From assembly GCA_951813395.1 (NCBI GenBank), contig OX638356.1:2430501-2494500 (forward strand): 64,000 bases of DNA, written 5' to 3'. The first letter of the stretch is position 1. Every line of letters starts with the position of its first letter. The stretch comes from Longimicrobiales bacterium. GTDB lineage: Bacteria > Gemmatimonadota > Gemmatimonadetes > Longimicrobiales > Gaopeijiaceae. The position numbers and the translations under genes are program-made. Below are positions 40,377 to 48,856 of the stretch, piece by piece. Below the pieces are notes generated by a model, which was given only the letters and a program-made list of their open reading frames with translations, did not search any database and was not told the origin of the DNA.

Positions 40377-40614
40377 CGTAGTAGTCCTCCCTCCTCATGA
40401 CCAGCCGGCGCAGCACCTTCGACAGCAGGATCAGGCAGGAAATCCCGACGAATCCGAACAGGGGATAGAAGACCGTCCAGCCCTCCAGCGGATGCTCCAC
40501 GTACCGATCGACCACGAAGTCGAGCACCACCAGAATGGCACACACCACCGCGAACGCGATGAGGATAATCCCCGCCCAGGGCGGCGGCACGCTGTTCGGC
40601 TTGTGGTCGCTCAT
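40366..40614 (-). CDS. Small two-helix membrane protein of the antiporter operon
   Basis: An 82-residue protein with two predicted membrane helices (IILIAFAVVCAILVVLDFVV at about 16-35 and YPLFGFVGISCLILLSKVL at about 50-68) and a charged tail RREDYYDAE. The ATG at 40614 overlaps the upstream antiporter gene by ATGA, and its end overlaps the next one by 11 bp, so it is surely part of the operon. I do not recognise the family. It may be an accessory subunit. Confidence 0.8.
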   Translation of the reverse strand: MSDHKPNSVPPPWAGIILIAFAVVCAILVVLDFVVDRYVEHPLEGWTVFYPLFGFVGISCLILLSKVLRRLVMRREDYYDAE

Positions 40615-42074
40615 GGTCCCGCCACCATGGTCATGAGCCGGTAGAAGGGCTCCGGGTACAGGAAGAGGGCCAGACAGGCCACCGCGGTGGTCACGATCGC
40701 GACCAGCGACCACTTGGGCCCCTCGTGGATTCCCTCGTGGCGAGGCGGCTCGTCCGGCTTGTGGAAGAAACCCTTGAGCGGGATCTCCATCAGGTAGGCG
40801 AGCGAGAGCAGCGAGCTGACCATGAGCACCGCCATCAGGCCGACCTGACCCGCCTCGAGCGATCCCACGCCCAGGAACCACTTGCTCCACGACCCGCCGG
40901 TGGGCGGCAGTCCCACGATCGACAGGGTCCCGATGAAAAACGCGCCGAAGGTCACCGGCATCGTGCGTCCCAGGCCCTTGAGCTGGCTGACTTCGGACTT
41001 GTGCCCGGCCACCATGATCGCCCCGGCGCAGAAGAACAGCGTGATCTTGCCGAAGGCGTGCATCAGGATGTGCAGGCCGCTGCCGATGACGCCCCAGCTG
41101 TTGGCCAGCATGGCCCCCAGCACGACGTACGACAGCTGGCTCACCGTCGAGTAGGCGAGGCGCGCCTTCAGATTGTCCTTCGTGAACGCGACCAGGGATC
41201 CGAGGACGATTGTCGCCGCGGCCACCCACATCAGCCATATCGACGCCCCGGCGGCCGCGAGGAAGTCGATGCCGAACACGTATACCGAGATCTTCAACAC
41301 CGAGAAGACGCCCGCCTTGACCACCGCGACCGCGTGCAGCAGGGCGCTCACGGGGGTTGGCGCCACCATGGCCGCCGGCAGCCACCGGTGGAACGGCATC
41401 ACCGCGGCCTTGCCGATCCCGAAGACGAACAGGCCCAGGAGCACCGGGACCGCGATCCCGGCCAGCCGTCCATCGAGGATGCCCCCGGTGCGGAAGTCCA
41501 GGGTGCCCGCAACCGAGTACGTCCACACGATGGCCAGAAGCTGGAACGCGATGGACGTGCCGAAGAGGATCCCCAGGTAGACGCGTCCGGCACGTCTTGC
41601 GGCGTCGGTGCCCGCGTGCGTGACCAGGGGGAAGGTCGTGAGCGACAGAACCTCGTAGAACAGGAAGAGGGTGAACAGGTTGCCCGCGAAGGCCACCCCC
41701 ATCACCGAGGCGATCGCGAACGCGAAGAACACGTAGAAGCGGGTCTGGTTCTTCTCGTGGTGCCCCCTCATGTACCCGATCGAGTACATCGTGGTGACGA
41801 TCCAGAGGAACGAAGCGATCAGCGCGAAGAGCACGCCGAGCGGCTCGGCCTCGAGCGCGATCGGGATTCCCCGGATCGGTTCGGCCAGCACCACCGCTGG
41901 ACGCTCGCCGGAGCTCACGACACCGTAGATGCGCAGCACGATCGCGAACAGCGCGCCCGCCGTGACCAGGCTTGCCGCCTCGCGGGCGTTGGGGCTCCGG
42001 CGCAGTAGCAGGATCAGGAACGTGCCCGCCGCGGGGACCGCCAGCGACAGCGCCAACAGCAGCTCGATGCTCAT
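40611..42074 (-). CDS. NuoLMN/MrpD-type antiporter subunit (second copy)
   Basis: A 487-residue proton-conducting transporter family protein. Signatures are LFLFYEVLSLTTFPLVTHAG (about 134-153, with the conserved Glu), FGIGKAAVMPFHRWLP (about 217-232) and HAFGKITLFFCAGAIMVA (about 334-351). It has about 13-14 helices. It starts 13 bp after the first MrpD-like gene and overlaps the next gene by 4 bp. It is closest in shape to MrpD/MbhH subunits. Confidence 0.9.
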   Translation of the reverse strand: MSIELLLALSLAVPAAGTFLILLLRRSPNAREAASLVTAGALFAIVLRIYGVVSSGERPAVVLAEPIRGIPIALEAEPLGVLFALIASFLWIVTTMYSIGYMRGHHEKNQTRFYVFFAFAIASVMGVAFAGNLFTLFLFYEVLSLTTFPLVTHAGTDAARRAGRVYLGILFGTSIAFQLLAIVWTYSVAGTLDFRTGGILDGRLAGIAVPVLLGLFVFGIGKAAVMPFHRWLPAAMVAPTPVSALLHAVAVVKAGVFSVLKISVYVFGIDFLAAAGASIWLMWVAAATIVLGSLVAFTKDNLKARLAYSTVSQLSYVVLGAMLANSWGVIGSGLHILMHAFGKITLFFCAGAIMVAGHKSEVSQLKGLGRTMPVTFGAFFIGTLSIVGLPPTGGSWSKWFLGVGSLEAGQVGLMAVLMVSSLLSLAYLMEIPLKGFFHKPDEPPRHEGIHEGPKWSLVAIVTTAVACLALFLYPEPFYRLMTMVAGP

Positions 42075-42087
42075 CGCAAGGCCCCGT

Positions 42088-43572
42088 TCATGATCCGATT
42101 CCGGCCATCAGCACCTCGGCGGCCTGCCGGGCCACTCCCGCGGTCCTGACCGCGTCGATCCCGAAGTACACGTTGGCTGCCACCAGGACCCAGGTGGGGG
42201 CCAGGAGGCTCAGCGGTGCCTCGCGTGTTCCCTCGTCGCCCGAGAATTCCCGCAAGTAGGCGGACTCGACCACGCGCCACACGTAAACCAGCGCCATGAC
42301 CGAAGTCACCAGCACGAGCACGGCCACCGCGATCCACAACCCTCCCTTTTCGAGAGCCCCCAGAATCAGGTACCACTTGCTGATGAAGCCCACCGTGAGC
42401 GGCACGCCCACCAGGCTGAGTCCCCCCACCACGAAGGCGGCCATGGTCCACGGCATTCGCTTGCCCAGTCCGGCCATGGCGTCGATATGCACCGACCCGA
42501 TCCGGTAGACCACGCACCCGAGCGCCATGAAGAGGGCGCCTTTCATGAGCGCGTGGTTGAAGAGGTGCAGAAGCGTCGCCGTGAGTCCCGTGACCGAGGC
42601 GAATGAGAGACCGAGGATCATGTACCCGATCTGCGCGACCGAGGAATAGGCTAGCAATCGCTTGACATCGACCTGGAAGATCGCCACGAGAGACATGCTG
42701 AACACCGCGACCAGTGCCAGGGGCAGGAGTATCCGGTCGAGCGCCATGACTTCGAACGAGAACGCCGCGCCAAAGATCGAGAGGAAGAACCTGAGCAGCA
42801 TGTAGACGGCGACCTTGGTGGCGGTCGACGCCATGAAGGCGGTGACGGGTGAAGGCGCGAAGGCATACGCGTTGGGCAGCCAGAGGTGGAGGGGGAAGAG
42901 CGCCAGCTTCAGGCAGATCCCGACACCCAGAAAGCCGTATGCCACCTTGACCGTTCGGGAATCCCACACGCCGGGCAGCAGTTCCGCCAGGTCCGCCATG
43001 TTCAGGGACCCCGTCATGACGTACAGCAGCCCGATGCCGATGACGATGAACGTGGCTCCGACGGACCCCATGATCAGGTAGCGGTAGGCCGCGGTCAGCG
43101 CGCGGCGGGGTCGGCCGAGCGAGATCAGGGCGTAGGCGGAAAGCGACGAGATCTCGAGGAAGACGAACACGTTGAAGACGTCACCGGTGATCGCAATGCC
43201 CAGGAGCCCCGAAAGAGAGAGGAGATAGGCCGCGTAGAAGAGCGGAATCCGCCTGGCCGCGATCTCGTGTTCGACGCTGGCAATCGCATACGGGGCCACG
43301 ACCGCACCGATCGAGGCGACGATCACCAGCACCCACGCGTTGACGATGTCGACCCTGTACTCGATTCCGATGGGGGGCACCCAGTCGCCGATATGATAGG
43401 AGATGACGCCGCCCGCCATGACCTGACCCAGCAGGGCCAGCGCGATGCCGAGCACCGACCAGCTCGCCAGCACGGCCAGCCACGCAGCCGCCCGGCCGTG
43501 GCGCAACACCGCGCAGATCGGCGCCGCCAGCAGCGGCACGACGACCTGGAGGATGGGGAGATGGGCGGTCAC
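42088..43572 (-). CDS. mrpD: NuoLMN/MrpD-type antiporter subunit (first copy)
   Basis: A 494-residue membrane protein with FNVFVFLEISSLSAYALISLG (shortened core VFVFLEISSLSAY, about 130-142), the conserved Lys in CLKLALFPLHLWLP and HLFNHALMKGALFMALGCVV. The GTG at 43572 is preferred over ATG 43593 because GAAGGAG lies 8 bp before it. It follows the mrpC-like gene by 64 bp. In Mrp complexes MrpD and MrpA share this fold and carry protons; this is the most MrpD-like of the three copies by position after mrpC. Confidence 0.9.
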   Translation of the reverse strand: MTAHLPILQVVVPLLAAPICAVLRHGRAAAWLAVLASWSVLGIALALLGQVMAGGVISYHIGDWVPPIGIEYRVDIVNAWVLVIVASIGAVVAPYAIASVEHEIAARRIPLFYAAYLLSLSGLLGIAITGDVFNVFVFLEISSLSAYALISLGRPRRALTAAYRYLIMGSVGATFIVIGIGLLYVMTGSLNMADLAELLPGVWDSRTVKVAYGFLGVGICLKLALFPLHLWLPNAYAFAPSPVTAFMASTATKVAVYMLLRFFLSIFGAAFSFEVMALDRILLPLALVAVFSMSLVAIFQVDVKRLLAYSSVAQIGYMILGLSFASVTGLTATLLHLFNHALMKGALFMALGCVVYRIGSVHIDAMAGLGKRMPWTMAAFVVGGLSLVGVPLTVGFISKWYLILGALEKGGLWIAVAVLVLVTSVMALVYVWRVVESAYLREFSGDEGTREAPLSLLAPTWVLVAANVYFGIDAVRTAGVARQAAEVLMAGIGS

Positions 43573-43636
43573 GCGGCCGGCTCCTTCACCCATCCCGGCC
43601 GCCTGCAGGCGCGCCGGTCGGTCGAGGGCCCGAAAT

Positions 43637-44035
43637 TCATTCCGACGCCTCCACCTGCGCCTCGATGCGGTTGATCTCGTCCTCCTCGAGCGTTCCGTAC
43701 GCCTCCTTGATGCGCACCGCCAACGCGAGCCCGACGGACGTGGTCGCGATGCCCACGACGATCGCCGTGAGAATCAGCACGTGCGGCAGCGGGTTCGAGT
43801 AGACCACGTGCCCCGCCGCTTCGCCGCCGTGCGCGTCGCCGATCAGGATGGGGGGCGTCCCGCCGGTGATCTTCCCCATGCTGATGTACAACATGAATAC
43901 GGAGGTCTGAAATACATTGAGACCAATGATTTTCTTGATCAGATTCCCGCGCGAGATGAGGATGTAGAAGCCCACCATCATCAGGAAGATCACGACCCAG
44001 TAGTTGTAGTGCGAGACGAAGAAATCGAGGCTCAC
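43637..44035 (-). CDS. mrpC: Mrp antiporter subunit C (NuoK-like)
   Basis: A 132-residue protein with three helices. The NuoK/MrpC pattern is clear: GFYILISRGNLIKKIIGLNV (about 22-41), then NPLPHVLILTAIVVGIAT (about 80-97, with PLPHALVLTAIVI-type signature). A charged C-terminal tail (EEDEINRIEAQVEASE) follows. It overlaps mrpB by ATGA and precedes the first MrpD-like gene. Confidence 0.95.
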   Translation of the reverse strand: MSLDFFVSHYNYWVVIFLMMVGFYILISRGNLIKKIIGLNVFQTSVFMLYISMGKITGGTPPILIGDAHGGEAAGHVVYSNPLPHVLILTAIVVGIATTSVGLALAVRIKEAYGTLEEDEINRIEAQVEASE

Positions 44036-44457
44036 GAGTCCCTCCTTCCCCGCCCTGCAAAGAGATAGAACACCGATGCCATGACCCCGAAAACCGTGAC
44101 GAGCACCCCCAGCTCAACCAGGAGGATGCCGTAGTGCTGGCCGTGTTCGGGGTCGTGGGCCAGCGCGTTGTAGCCCAGGTAGTTGTGGCCCAGCAACATC
44201 GTCACCACGCCGACTCCGCCGTAGATCACGACTCCGAGCGCGGCGCACAGGCGCGTGAACCACGGCGGCAGCACGCGCTGCACCGCGCCGAGTCCGTACA
44301 CGAGCGCGAGCAGCGCGAACGCGGCAGCCAGGATCACTCCCGCCTGGAACCCGCCGCCGGGGCTGTAGTCGCCGTGGAAATGCACATAGAGCGCGAACAT
44401 GATGATGAAGGGAGTCAGGATCTTGGCTCCCACCCGGACGATGATCTCTTCTCTCAT
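44032..44457 (-). CDS. mrpB: Mrp antiporter subunit B
   Basis: A 141-residue membrane protein with the MrpB signature HGDYSPGGGFQAGVILAAAF (about 28-47) and a conserved N-terminal TPFIIMFALYVHFHG. Four helices are visible. It overlaps the DUF4040 gene and mrpC by 4 bp each. Confidence 0.95.
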   Translation of the reverse strand: MREEIIVRVGAKILTPFIIMFALYVHFHGDYSPGGGFQAGVILAAAFALLALVYGLGAVQRVLPPWFTRLCAALGVVIYGGVGVVTMLLGHNYLGYNALAHDPEHGQHYGILLVELGVLVTVFGVMASVFYLFAGRGRRDS

Positions 44458-45029
44458 CGGTGCCCCGCCCCGCCTTCTTCGCCGTCGTCGCCCGCCGCGG
44501 CCCGTGAGCGCCTGCGCCCCGCGAGCAACAGCATTACCGCCACCGCCGCCGCGAAGACCACCGTGGTTTCGCCCATGGTGTCGTATCCCCGGTACGAGGC
44601 CAACACGGCCGTCACGACGTTGGGGATGCCGATCTCGTGCGGGCTCTCCTCCAGGTAGTGGTCGGCCACATGGTGGTGCACAGGGTTGTCCGCGCCTCCG
44701 AACCCGGGCATGTCGACGGTGCCGTAGACCAGCGCCAGTCCCGTCACGCCGACGACGACCAGCGGCAGCAGGGGCGTGTGGCCGGGCCTGTTCTCGTGGT
44801 GTCCGGCCAGGGCCAGCGCCGCCAGGAAGAGCACGGTCGAAATGCCGGCGCCCACCGCCGCCTCCGTAAAGGCGACGTCCACCGCGTCCATCACGGTGAA
44901 CAGCCCCGCCGACAGCAACGAGTAGATCCCGGCGAGCATGACCACCGCGAACAGATTGCGGATCCTAAGAAGCGCGATGCCCGTCGCCGCCAGCAGGGTG
45001 AGGAGCACGATGTCGACGACCGTACTCAT
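44454..45029 (-). CDS. MrpA C-terminal-like subunit (DUF4040 / MbhD-E)
   Basis: A 191-residue protein equivalent to the C-terminal part of MrpA. It has FAVVMLAGIYSLLSAGLFTV (about 27-46), DVAFTEAAVGAGISTVLFL (about 51-69), and a second half ending with the MbhE-like YRGYDTMGETTVVFAAAVA (about 146-164). In classic Mrp operons this domain is fused to a NuoL-like N-terminal part; here it is separate and the NuoL-like role must be taken by one of the three downstream subunits. Overlaps mrpG and mrpB by 4 bp each. Confidence 0.9.
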   Translation of the reverse strand: MSTVVDIVLLTLLAATGIALLRIRNLFAVVMLAGIYSLLSAGLFTVMDAVDVAFTEAAVGAGISTVLFLAALALAGHHENRPGHTPLLPLVVVGVTGLALVYGTVDMPGFGGADNPVHHHVADHYLEESPHEIGIPNVVTAVLASYRGYDTMGETTVVFAAAVAVMLLLAGRRRSRAAAGDDGEEGGAGHR

Positions 45030-45445
45030 CGTGTATCCCCTCCCCCGCGCTCGCCGTCACCGGGCGCCTTCCGTGCGGCTTCCGGCGCGGCACCGGTGCG
45101 GTCATCCACTTCGCCCCCCGCCTCGGCGCCTCGCACCGTGTAGGGCGTGGTGCCTCCCGACAGCGCGGCCTTGGCGACGGCATGGGTCGCGATCGGGCTG
45201 GTGAACCACAGGAACGCGAGGACGAGCACGAGGCGGACCGCAACCAGATTGGCGCCGTCGTGGAGGCTGTAGACGCACAGTCCCGCCAGGGTCAGTCCGG
45301 CGCCCATGGTGTCCACCATTCCCGCCGCGTGCATGCGGGTGAATACGTCCGGCAGCCGCACCATTCCCAGCGACCCAGTCACCAGGAAGAACGCGCCCGA
45401 CAGCAGCAGCACCCAGACGACGACGGAAACGATGTCGCCCATCAC
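45026..45445 (-). CDS. mrpG: Mrp antiporter subunit G
   Basis: A 139-residue protein; MrpG features are LLLSGAFFLVTGSLGMVRLP and DVFTRMHAAGMVDTMGAGL (about 33-51), followed by a third helix and FTSPIATHAVAKAA. The C-terminal 40 residues are polar and low in complexity. It overlaps mrpF and the DUF4040 gene by 4 bp each. Confidence 0.95.
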   Translation of the reverse strand: MMGDIVSVVVWVLLLSGAFFLVTGSLGMVRLPDVFTRMHAAGMVDTMGAGLTLAGLCVYSLHDGANLVAVRLVLVLAFLWFTSPIATHAVAKAALSGGTTPYTVRGAEAGGEVDDRTGAAPEAARKAPGDGERGGGDTR

Positions 45446-45726
45446 TCGGTGCCCGTCTCGCGGGGCGTGCCCACCCCGAGATCGCCGTACTCGATGTACT
45501 TGAGCACGGCGATGGTGCCGATGAAGTTGATCAGCGCGTACGCCAGGGCGAGGTCGAGAAAGTCGGGACGACCATTGACGAACCCGAGCACCGCGATGAG
45601 CACCACGGTCTTGGCGCCGATGTTGTTGAGCGCGAGGACCCGGTCGTAGGCCGTCGGCCCCAACGCCGCGCGCACCATCGCAAGCACCATGCTCACGAGC
45701 ACCGCGGCGGCGGCTACCGCGAACAC
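45442..45726 (-). CDS. mrpF: Mrp antiporter subunit F
   Basis: A 94-residue three-helix protein with the MrpF segment RAALGPTAYDRVLALNNIG (about 19-37) and DFLDLALAYALINFIGTIA (about 55-73, with the conserved Asp). It begins one base after mrpE and overlaps mrpG by ATGA. Confidence 0.95.
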   Translation of the reverse strand: MFAVAAAAVLVSMVLAMVRAALGPTAYDRVLALNNIGAKTVVLIAVLGFVNGRPDFLDLALAYALINFIGTIAVLKYIEYGDLGVGTPRETGTE

Positions 45727-45727
45727 G

Positions 45728-46207
45728 TTACGCGACCTCTCCCTCGAGCCGGGCCACGCGCCGGTTCATGACGTTCTCCTCCGTGCCGTCGATCTCTTCC
45801 TGCACGATGGCGTGCACCTCGAAATCGTCGCCCACGATTCCGGTGGTGACGGTGCCGGGCGTCAGCGTGATCGAATTGGCGTAGATGAAGCGCCCCAGAT
45901 CGGTGCGCTGAGATGCCCGGAAGTGCACGATCGACGGATCGACGCGGATCCTGGGCGAAAGGATGATCCTCGCCACCCGCACGTTGGACTTGAAGATCTC
46001 CCACACCAGCCAGGGGACGTACGTGGCGGCGCGCCAGACCAGGTGCACCGGCAGGGACTCGCCGTCCACGATGGCCATCCGCATCGCCACGAAAACCGCG
46101 ACCGAGCAGGTCACCACACCGAAAAACAGGAAAAGCGGGGTGAAATGCCAGGACAGAACGAGCCAGAGCGCGAACAGGATCGCCCAGAGCCACGGCGCGT
46201 GCTTCAA
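45728..46207 (-). CDS. mrpE: Mrp antiporter subunit E
   Basis: A 159-residue protein with N-terminal helices and the MrpE soluble domain: YVPWLVWEIFKSNVRVARII (about 63-82), followed by YANSITLTPGTVTTGI (about 109-124) and VHAI. It is the first gene of the nine-gene antiporter operon (E-F-G-A' -B-C-D-D-x-D). A 52-bp gap separates it from lptE, which is transcribed in the same direction, so these may share a transcript. Confidence 0.95.
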   Translation of the reverse strand: MKHAPWLWAILFALWLVLSWHFTPLFLFFGVVTCSVAVFVAMRMAIVDGESLPVHLVWRAATYVPWLVWEIFKSNVRVARIILSPRIRVDPSIVHFRASQRTDLGRFIYANSITLTPGTVTTGIVGDDFEVHAIVQEEIDGTEENVMNRRVARLEGEVA

Positions 46208-46259
46208 GTCATCGATCTCCCGGCTACCGGTCAGGTCGTCACAAGTGCCGCGGGCGAAT

Positions 46260-46796
46260 CTACCAGTTGGATTGTGCTCCGTCCACTATCTCCTGCACGA
46301 GCAGTTCGATCGCCTCTGTCCTTCCGTTTTCTTCCGTCTCGCTGGCATCCAGGTACTGCCCCACCACCCTCAGACGGGAATCGTCCCAAAGAATGGTGTA
46401 CGCCTCGCGATCGAGCACCTCGACATGCACCGTCAGCACGACTTCGCGCTGCAGAACCTGAACGCTTTCCGTCTGGTCGCCCCGACGATAGAGCGGAGCG
46501 GTAAGCTCGTAGTTGAGGATGCTCCCGCTGACGACAGCGTCCGCCGCCCCCTCTCCCGCGGGATTGAGGCCCAGGGCGCGCGGCAGCTGGCGCAGAAGCG
46601 CCTCGTGGATCTCCTGCGTGAGCTCGAATCGGGCGGTCTCGTTGTCGAACGGCAGGACGGCGATGGTGCGAATGTGCTCCGGGAAACCGGCGCCCGCAAT
46701 GAAGGAATAGTTACAGCCGGCCCCCGAGAGAAGCAGGATCGCGACGGCTGCCGCGACGGCCCGGATTCCAGATGTCGGGGGGAAACGAATCCACAT
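46260..46796 (-). CDS. lptE: LptE-like LPS-assembly lipoprotein
   Basis: A 178-residue lipoprotein with signal and lipobox LLLSGAGC (Cys28) followed by NYSF, as in LptE/RlpB proteins (C-x-Y-x-F). Its core has FPEHIRTIAVLPFDNETARF (about 38-57), ELTQEIHEALLRQL and ILNYELTAPLYRR. LptE plugs the LptD barrel for LPS insertion in the outer membrane. The ATG at 46796 lies inside the upstream lipoprotein gene (86-bp overlap in another frame). Confidence 0.8.
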   Translation of the reverse strand: MWIRFPPTSGIRAVAAAVAILLLSGAGCNYSFIAGAGFPEHIRTIAVLPFDNETARFELTQEIHEALLRQLPRALGLNPAGEGAADAVVSGSILNYELTAPLYRRGDQTESVQVLQREVVLTVHVEVLDREAYTILWDDSRLRVVGQYLDASETEENGRTEAIELLVQEIVDGAQSNW

Positions 46797-47472
46797 GTTC
46801 GAAGGTCTCCAGTCGCAGCCTGAGTTCACGGTATTCCCGAAGGTTACGGTAGGTCGCTTCCGCGGGGTAGTCCGACCCCGGCTCGCGGTCGGAGGCATCG
46901 ACACGCTCCGCGACCGCGCCGCCGTCCAGGACCATCGCATCCACCACCGAGTGGCCGCGCAGACGGAAGCGGACGCGGTCTCCCATGGGAAGTCGATACT
47001 CCAACTCCATCGTACCGTTGTCTTCGCGGCCGGCGAGCAGCATCGCGCCACTACCTGGTCTAAACACGCCCAGCGCGGCCCAGAACAGGGCCGGCGGCGG
47101 CACCAGCTCGCTGGGCAGTTCCGCCGGGATCCGCAGCTCGTCCCCCACAAGCGCCGCGATGGCCGCGACCTCCCCGTTGCCGAGGAACAGGTCCAGCCGC
47201 GCCCGGTCGGGTGGCTCGACGCGGGCCACGCCCGTACCCTCACCCCGGAAATCGGGCTCCCGCGCCCTCCAGGCGAAGACCAGGCGGGCCGCCCTGGCAA
47301 TCCGCGTCGCCTGCTCGGCCCTGATCGCCTCCGCGGCTACGGTCGGCGGCGGCTCCGGGGGTTGAAACGCCTGGTCCACGCTTCGCCCCGGCGCGCAAGC
47401 GGAGATGAGGCAGAGGCCGAGCGCCCGGCTCACTACCGCTCTTTTCGGTCTCGTCGTACTTTCGGCGGTCAT
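46711..47472 (-). CDS. Outer-membrane lipoprotein, LolA/LolB-fold-like
   Basis: A 253-residue protein with a lipoprotein signal (ALGLCLISACAPG). The body (ARLVFAWRAREPDFRGEGTG, VEPPDRARLDLFLGNGEV, FRLRGHSVVDAMVL) resembles the convex beta-sheet of LolB-type or DUF4292 proteins; this is inference from pattern only. Written start ATG 47472; GTG 47433 gives a more normal signal peptide and avoids the overlap with the divergent lpxH start. Its 3' end overlaps lptE by 86 bp, so the two are likely co-expressed. Confidence 0.65.
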   Translation of the reverse strand: MTAESTTRPKRAVVSRALGLCLISACAPGRSVDQAFQPPEPPPTVAAEAIRAEQATRIARAARLVFAWRAREPDFRGEGTGVARVEPPDRARLDLFLGNGEVAAIAALVGDELRIPAELPSELVPPPALFWAALGVFRPGSGAMLLAGREDNGTMELEYRLPMGDRVRFRLRGHSVVDAMVLDGGAVAERVDASDREPGSDYPAEATYRNLREYRELRLRLETFEHVDSFPPDIWNPGRRGSRRDPASLGGRL

Positions 47473-48214
47473 GCCCTCCAAACCCGTCTTCCTTGTATCC
47501 GACATCCACCTCGGCGCAGTTCCCCTGGAAACCGAGGAGGCTTTCCGGAGATGGCTTCTGCACGTAAGGGAAGCCGGCAGCTTCCTGATCATCAACGGGG
47601 ACCTCTTCGATTTCTGGTTCGAGTATCGCAGGGTGATCCTGGCCGAGCACGTGCGGGTGCTGGCGCTCCTCGCGGACCTCGTCGAGTCGGGGGTGCGAGT
47701 GCTGGCGATGGGCGGCAACCACGACTGGTGGGGCGGAGACTTCCTGCGTGACCGCATCGGCATCGAATTCCGACAGGACCCTGTTCGACTCGAGATCGGC
47801 AACGCGTCCCTTCTGGTCGCCCACGGGGACGGCCTGGGGTCGGGCGATCTGGGATACCGGACCGTCCGCCTGGTGCTGCGCGCGCGCCTGACGCGCTGGC
47901 TCTTCCGCTGGTTGCACCCGGACCTGGGGATCCCGATTGCCGACCGGGTCTCCGGGACGCGCCATCATCTGGAGTCCCCTGGCTCGCGGCCCGACGACGG
48001 CAGGGCGAGGTTCCTGGCGAAGTGGGCCGCGGAACAAATCGAGCGCGACGCATCGATCGACATTGTGGCCCTCGGCCATGCCCATAAGCCGGTCGTGAGC
48101 GAGGTCGCACCGGGGCGCTTCTACGTGAACACGGGGGATTGGGTCGTGCACCGCTCATACGTGACCATCGGACCCTCCGGGACGCCCGAACTGCACGAGT
48201 GGGAGCGCGGGTAG
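47471..48214 (+). CDS. lpxH: UDP-2,3-diacylglucosamine pyrophosphatase
   Basis: A 247-residue calcineurin-like phosphoesterase of lipid A synthesis. Metal-binding motifs are FLVSDIHLG (about 8-16), INGDLFDFWFEY (about 43-54), GGNHDWWGG (about 80-88), VAHGDGLG and ALGHAHKP (about 198-205), the LpxH set. ATG 47471 shares the CATG palindrome with the start of the opposite lipoprotein gene. The frame is open upstream to 47405 but the extra residues do not fit the family. Confidence 0.88.
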   Translation: MPSKPVFLVSDIHLGAVPLETEEAFRRWLLHVREAGSFLIINGDLFDFWFEYRRVILAEHVRVLALLADLVESGVRVLAMGGNHDWWGGDFLRDRIGIEFRQDPVRLEIGNASLLVAHGDGLGSGDLGYRTVRLVLRARLTRWLFRWLHPDLGIPIADRVSGTRHHLESPGSRPDDGRARFLAKWAAEQIERDASIDIVALGHAHKPVVSEVAPGRFYVNTGDWVVHRSYVTIGPSGTPELHEWERG

Positions 48215-48226
48215 CGCCGGGCAGGC

Positions 48227-48856
48227 TCATCCGACGGGGATCCGGACCGCGACCTCGACGCCCCCTCCGACGGGGTCGCCCTCCACTGTCAGCGGCTCGG
48301 GAAAGTTCTGGAGGTGGGCCGACACGAAGGCATCGACTCCGGACAGCAGGAGCGTGAAGATCGCCACCGCAAACCAGTCCTCCCGCTGCTCTTCGCGCGC
48401 GTCGACGAGTCCGCGAAAGCGGGACACCTGCTCGTGCTCGCCCAGAAGAGTCTCGATCTCCATCGGATCGGTCACGCCCTCAATCATGAGCTGAGCCGTG
48501 ACACGCTCCTCCCAGACACGGGCCTGTTCGCGCGCCACGCCCAGTCGGCGCGCGGTCTTGTAGAGCATCCACCCCGCGAGAGACTCGGCCCCGAAGTAGA
48601 AGGCACCGCGCGTAAGCGACCCCGAGGCCGCGTGTCCCCACCCGGGGATGAGCGAACCGCGCAGAAAAGCGCCCGAGGGACTGGGTCCGGCGGCCGCCGT
48701 GTCGGGCGCCGCCAGGGCGTCGGCCACCTGGGTGGTGTCCGCAGCGGCGCCCCCCGTCTCCTGCGCAACGAGGCGCCCGGATTCGAGCGCCAGCAGGCAG
48801 AGCGGCAACAGGAATGTCACCTGCCACAGTCTCCCGTGTCTCATTCTATTGATCAT
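48227..48856 (-). CDS. DUF5683 family exported protein
   Basis: A 209-residue protein with a signal peptide (FLLPLCLLALESGRLVAQ) and the DUF5683 core: GAFLRGSLIPGWGHAASGSL (about 62-81), FYFGAESLAGWMLY (about 87-100) and FAVAIFTLLLSGVDAFVSAH (about 163-182). Two or three hydrophobic segments. Function unknown; such proteins are common in Gemmatimonadota and Bacteroidota. Its start overlaps the lipid kinase gene end by 11 bp. Confidence 0.8.
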   Translation of the reverse strand: MINRMRHGRLWQVTFLLPLCLLALESGRLVAQETGGAAADTTQVADALAAPDTAAAGPSPSGAFLRGSLIPGWGHAASGSLTRGAFYFGAESLAGWMLYKTARRLGVAREQARVWEERVTAQLMIEGVTDPMEIETLLGEHEQVSRFRGLVDAREEQREDWFAVAIFTLLLSGVDAFVSAHLQNFPEPLTVEGDPVGGGVEVAVRIPVG

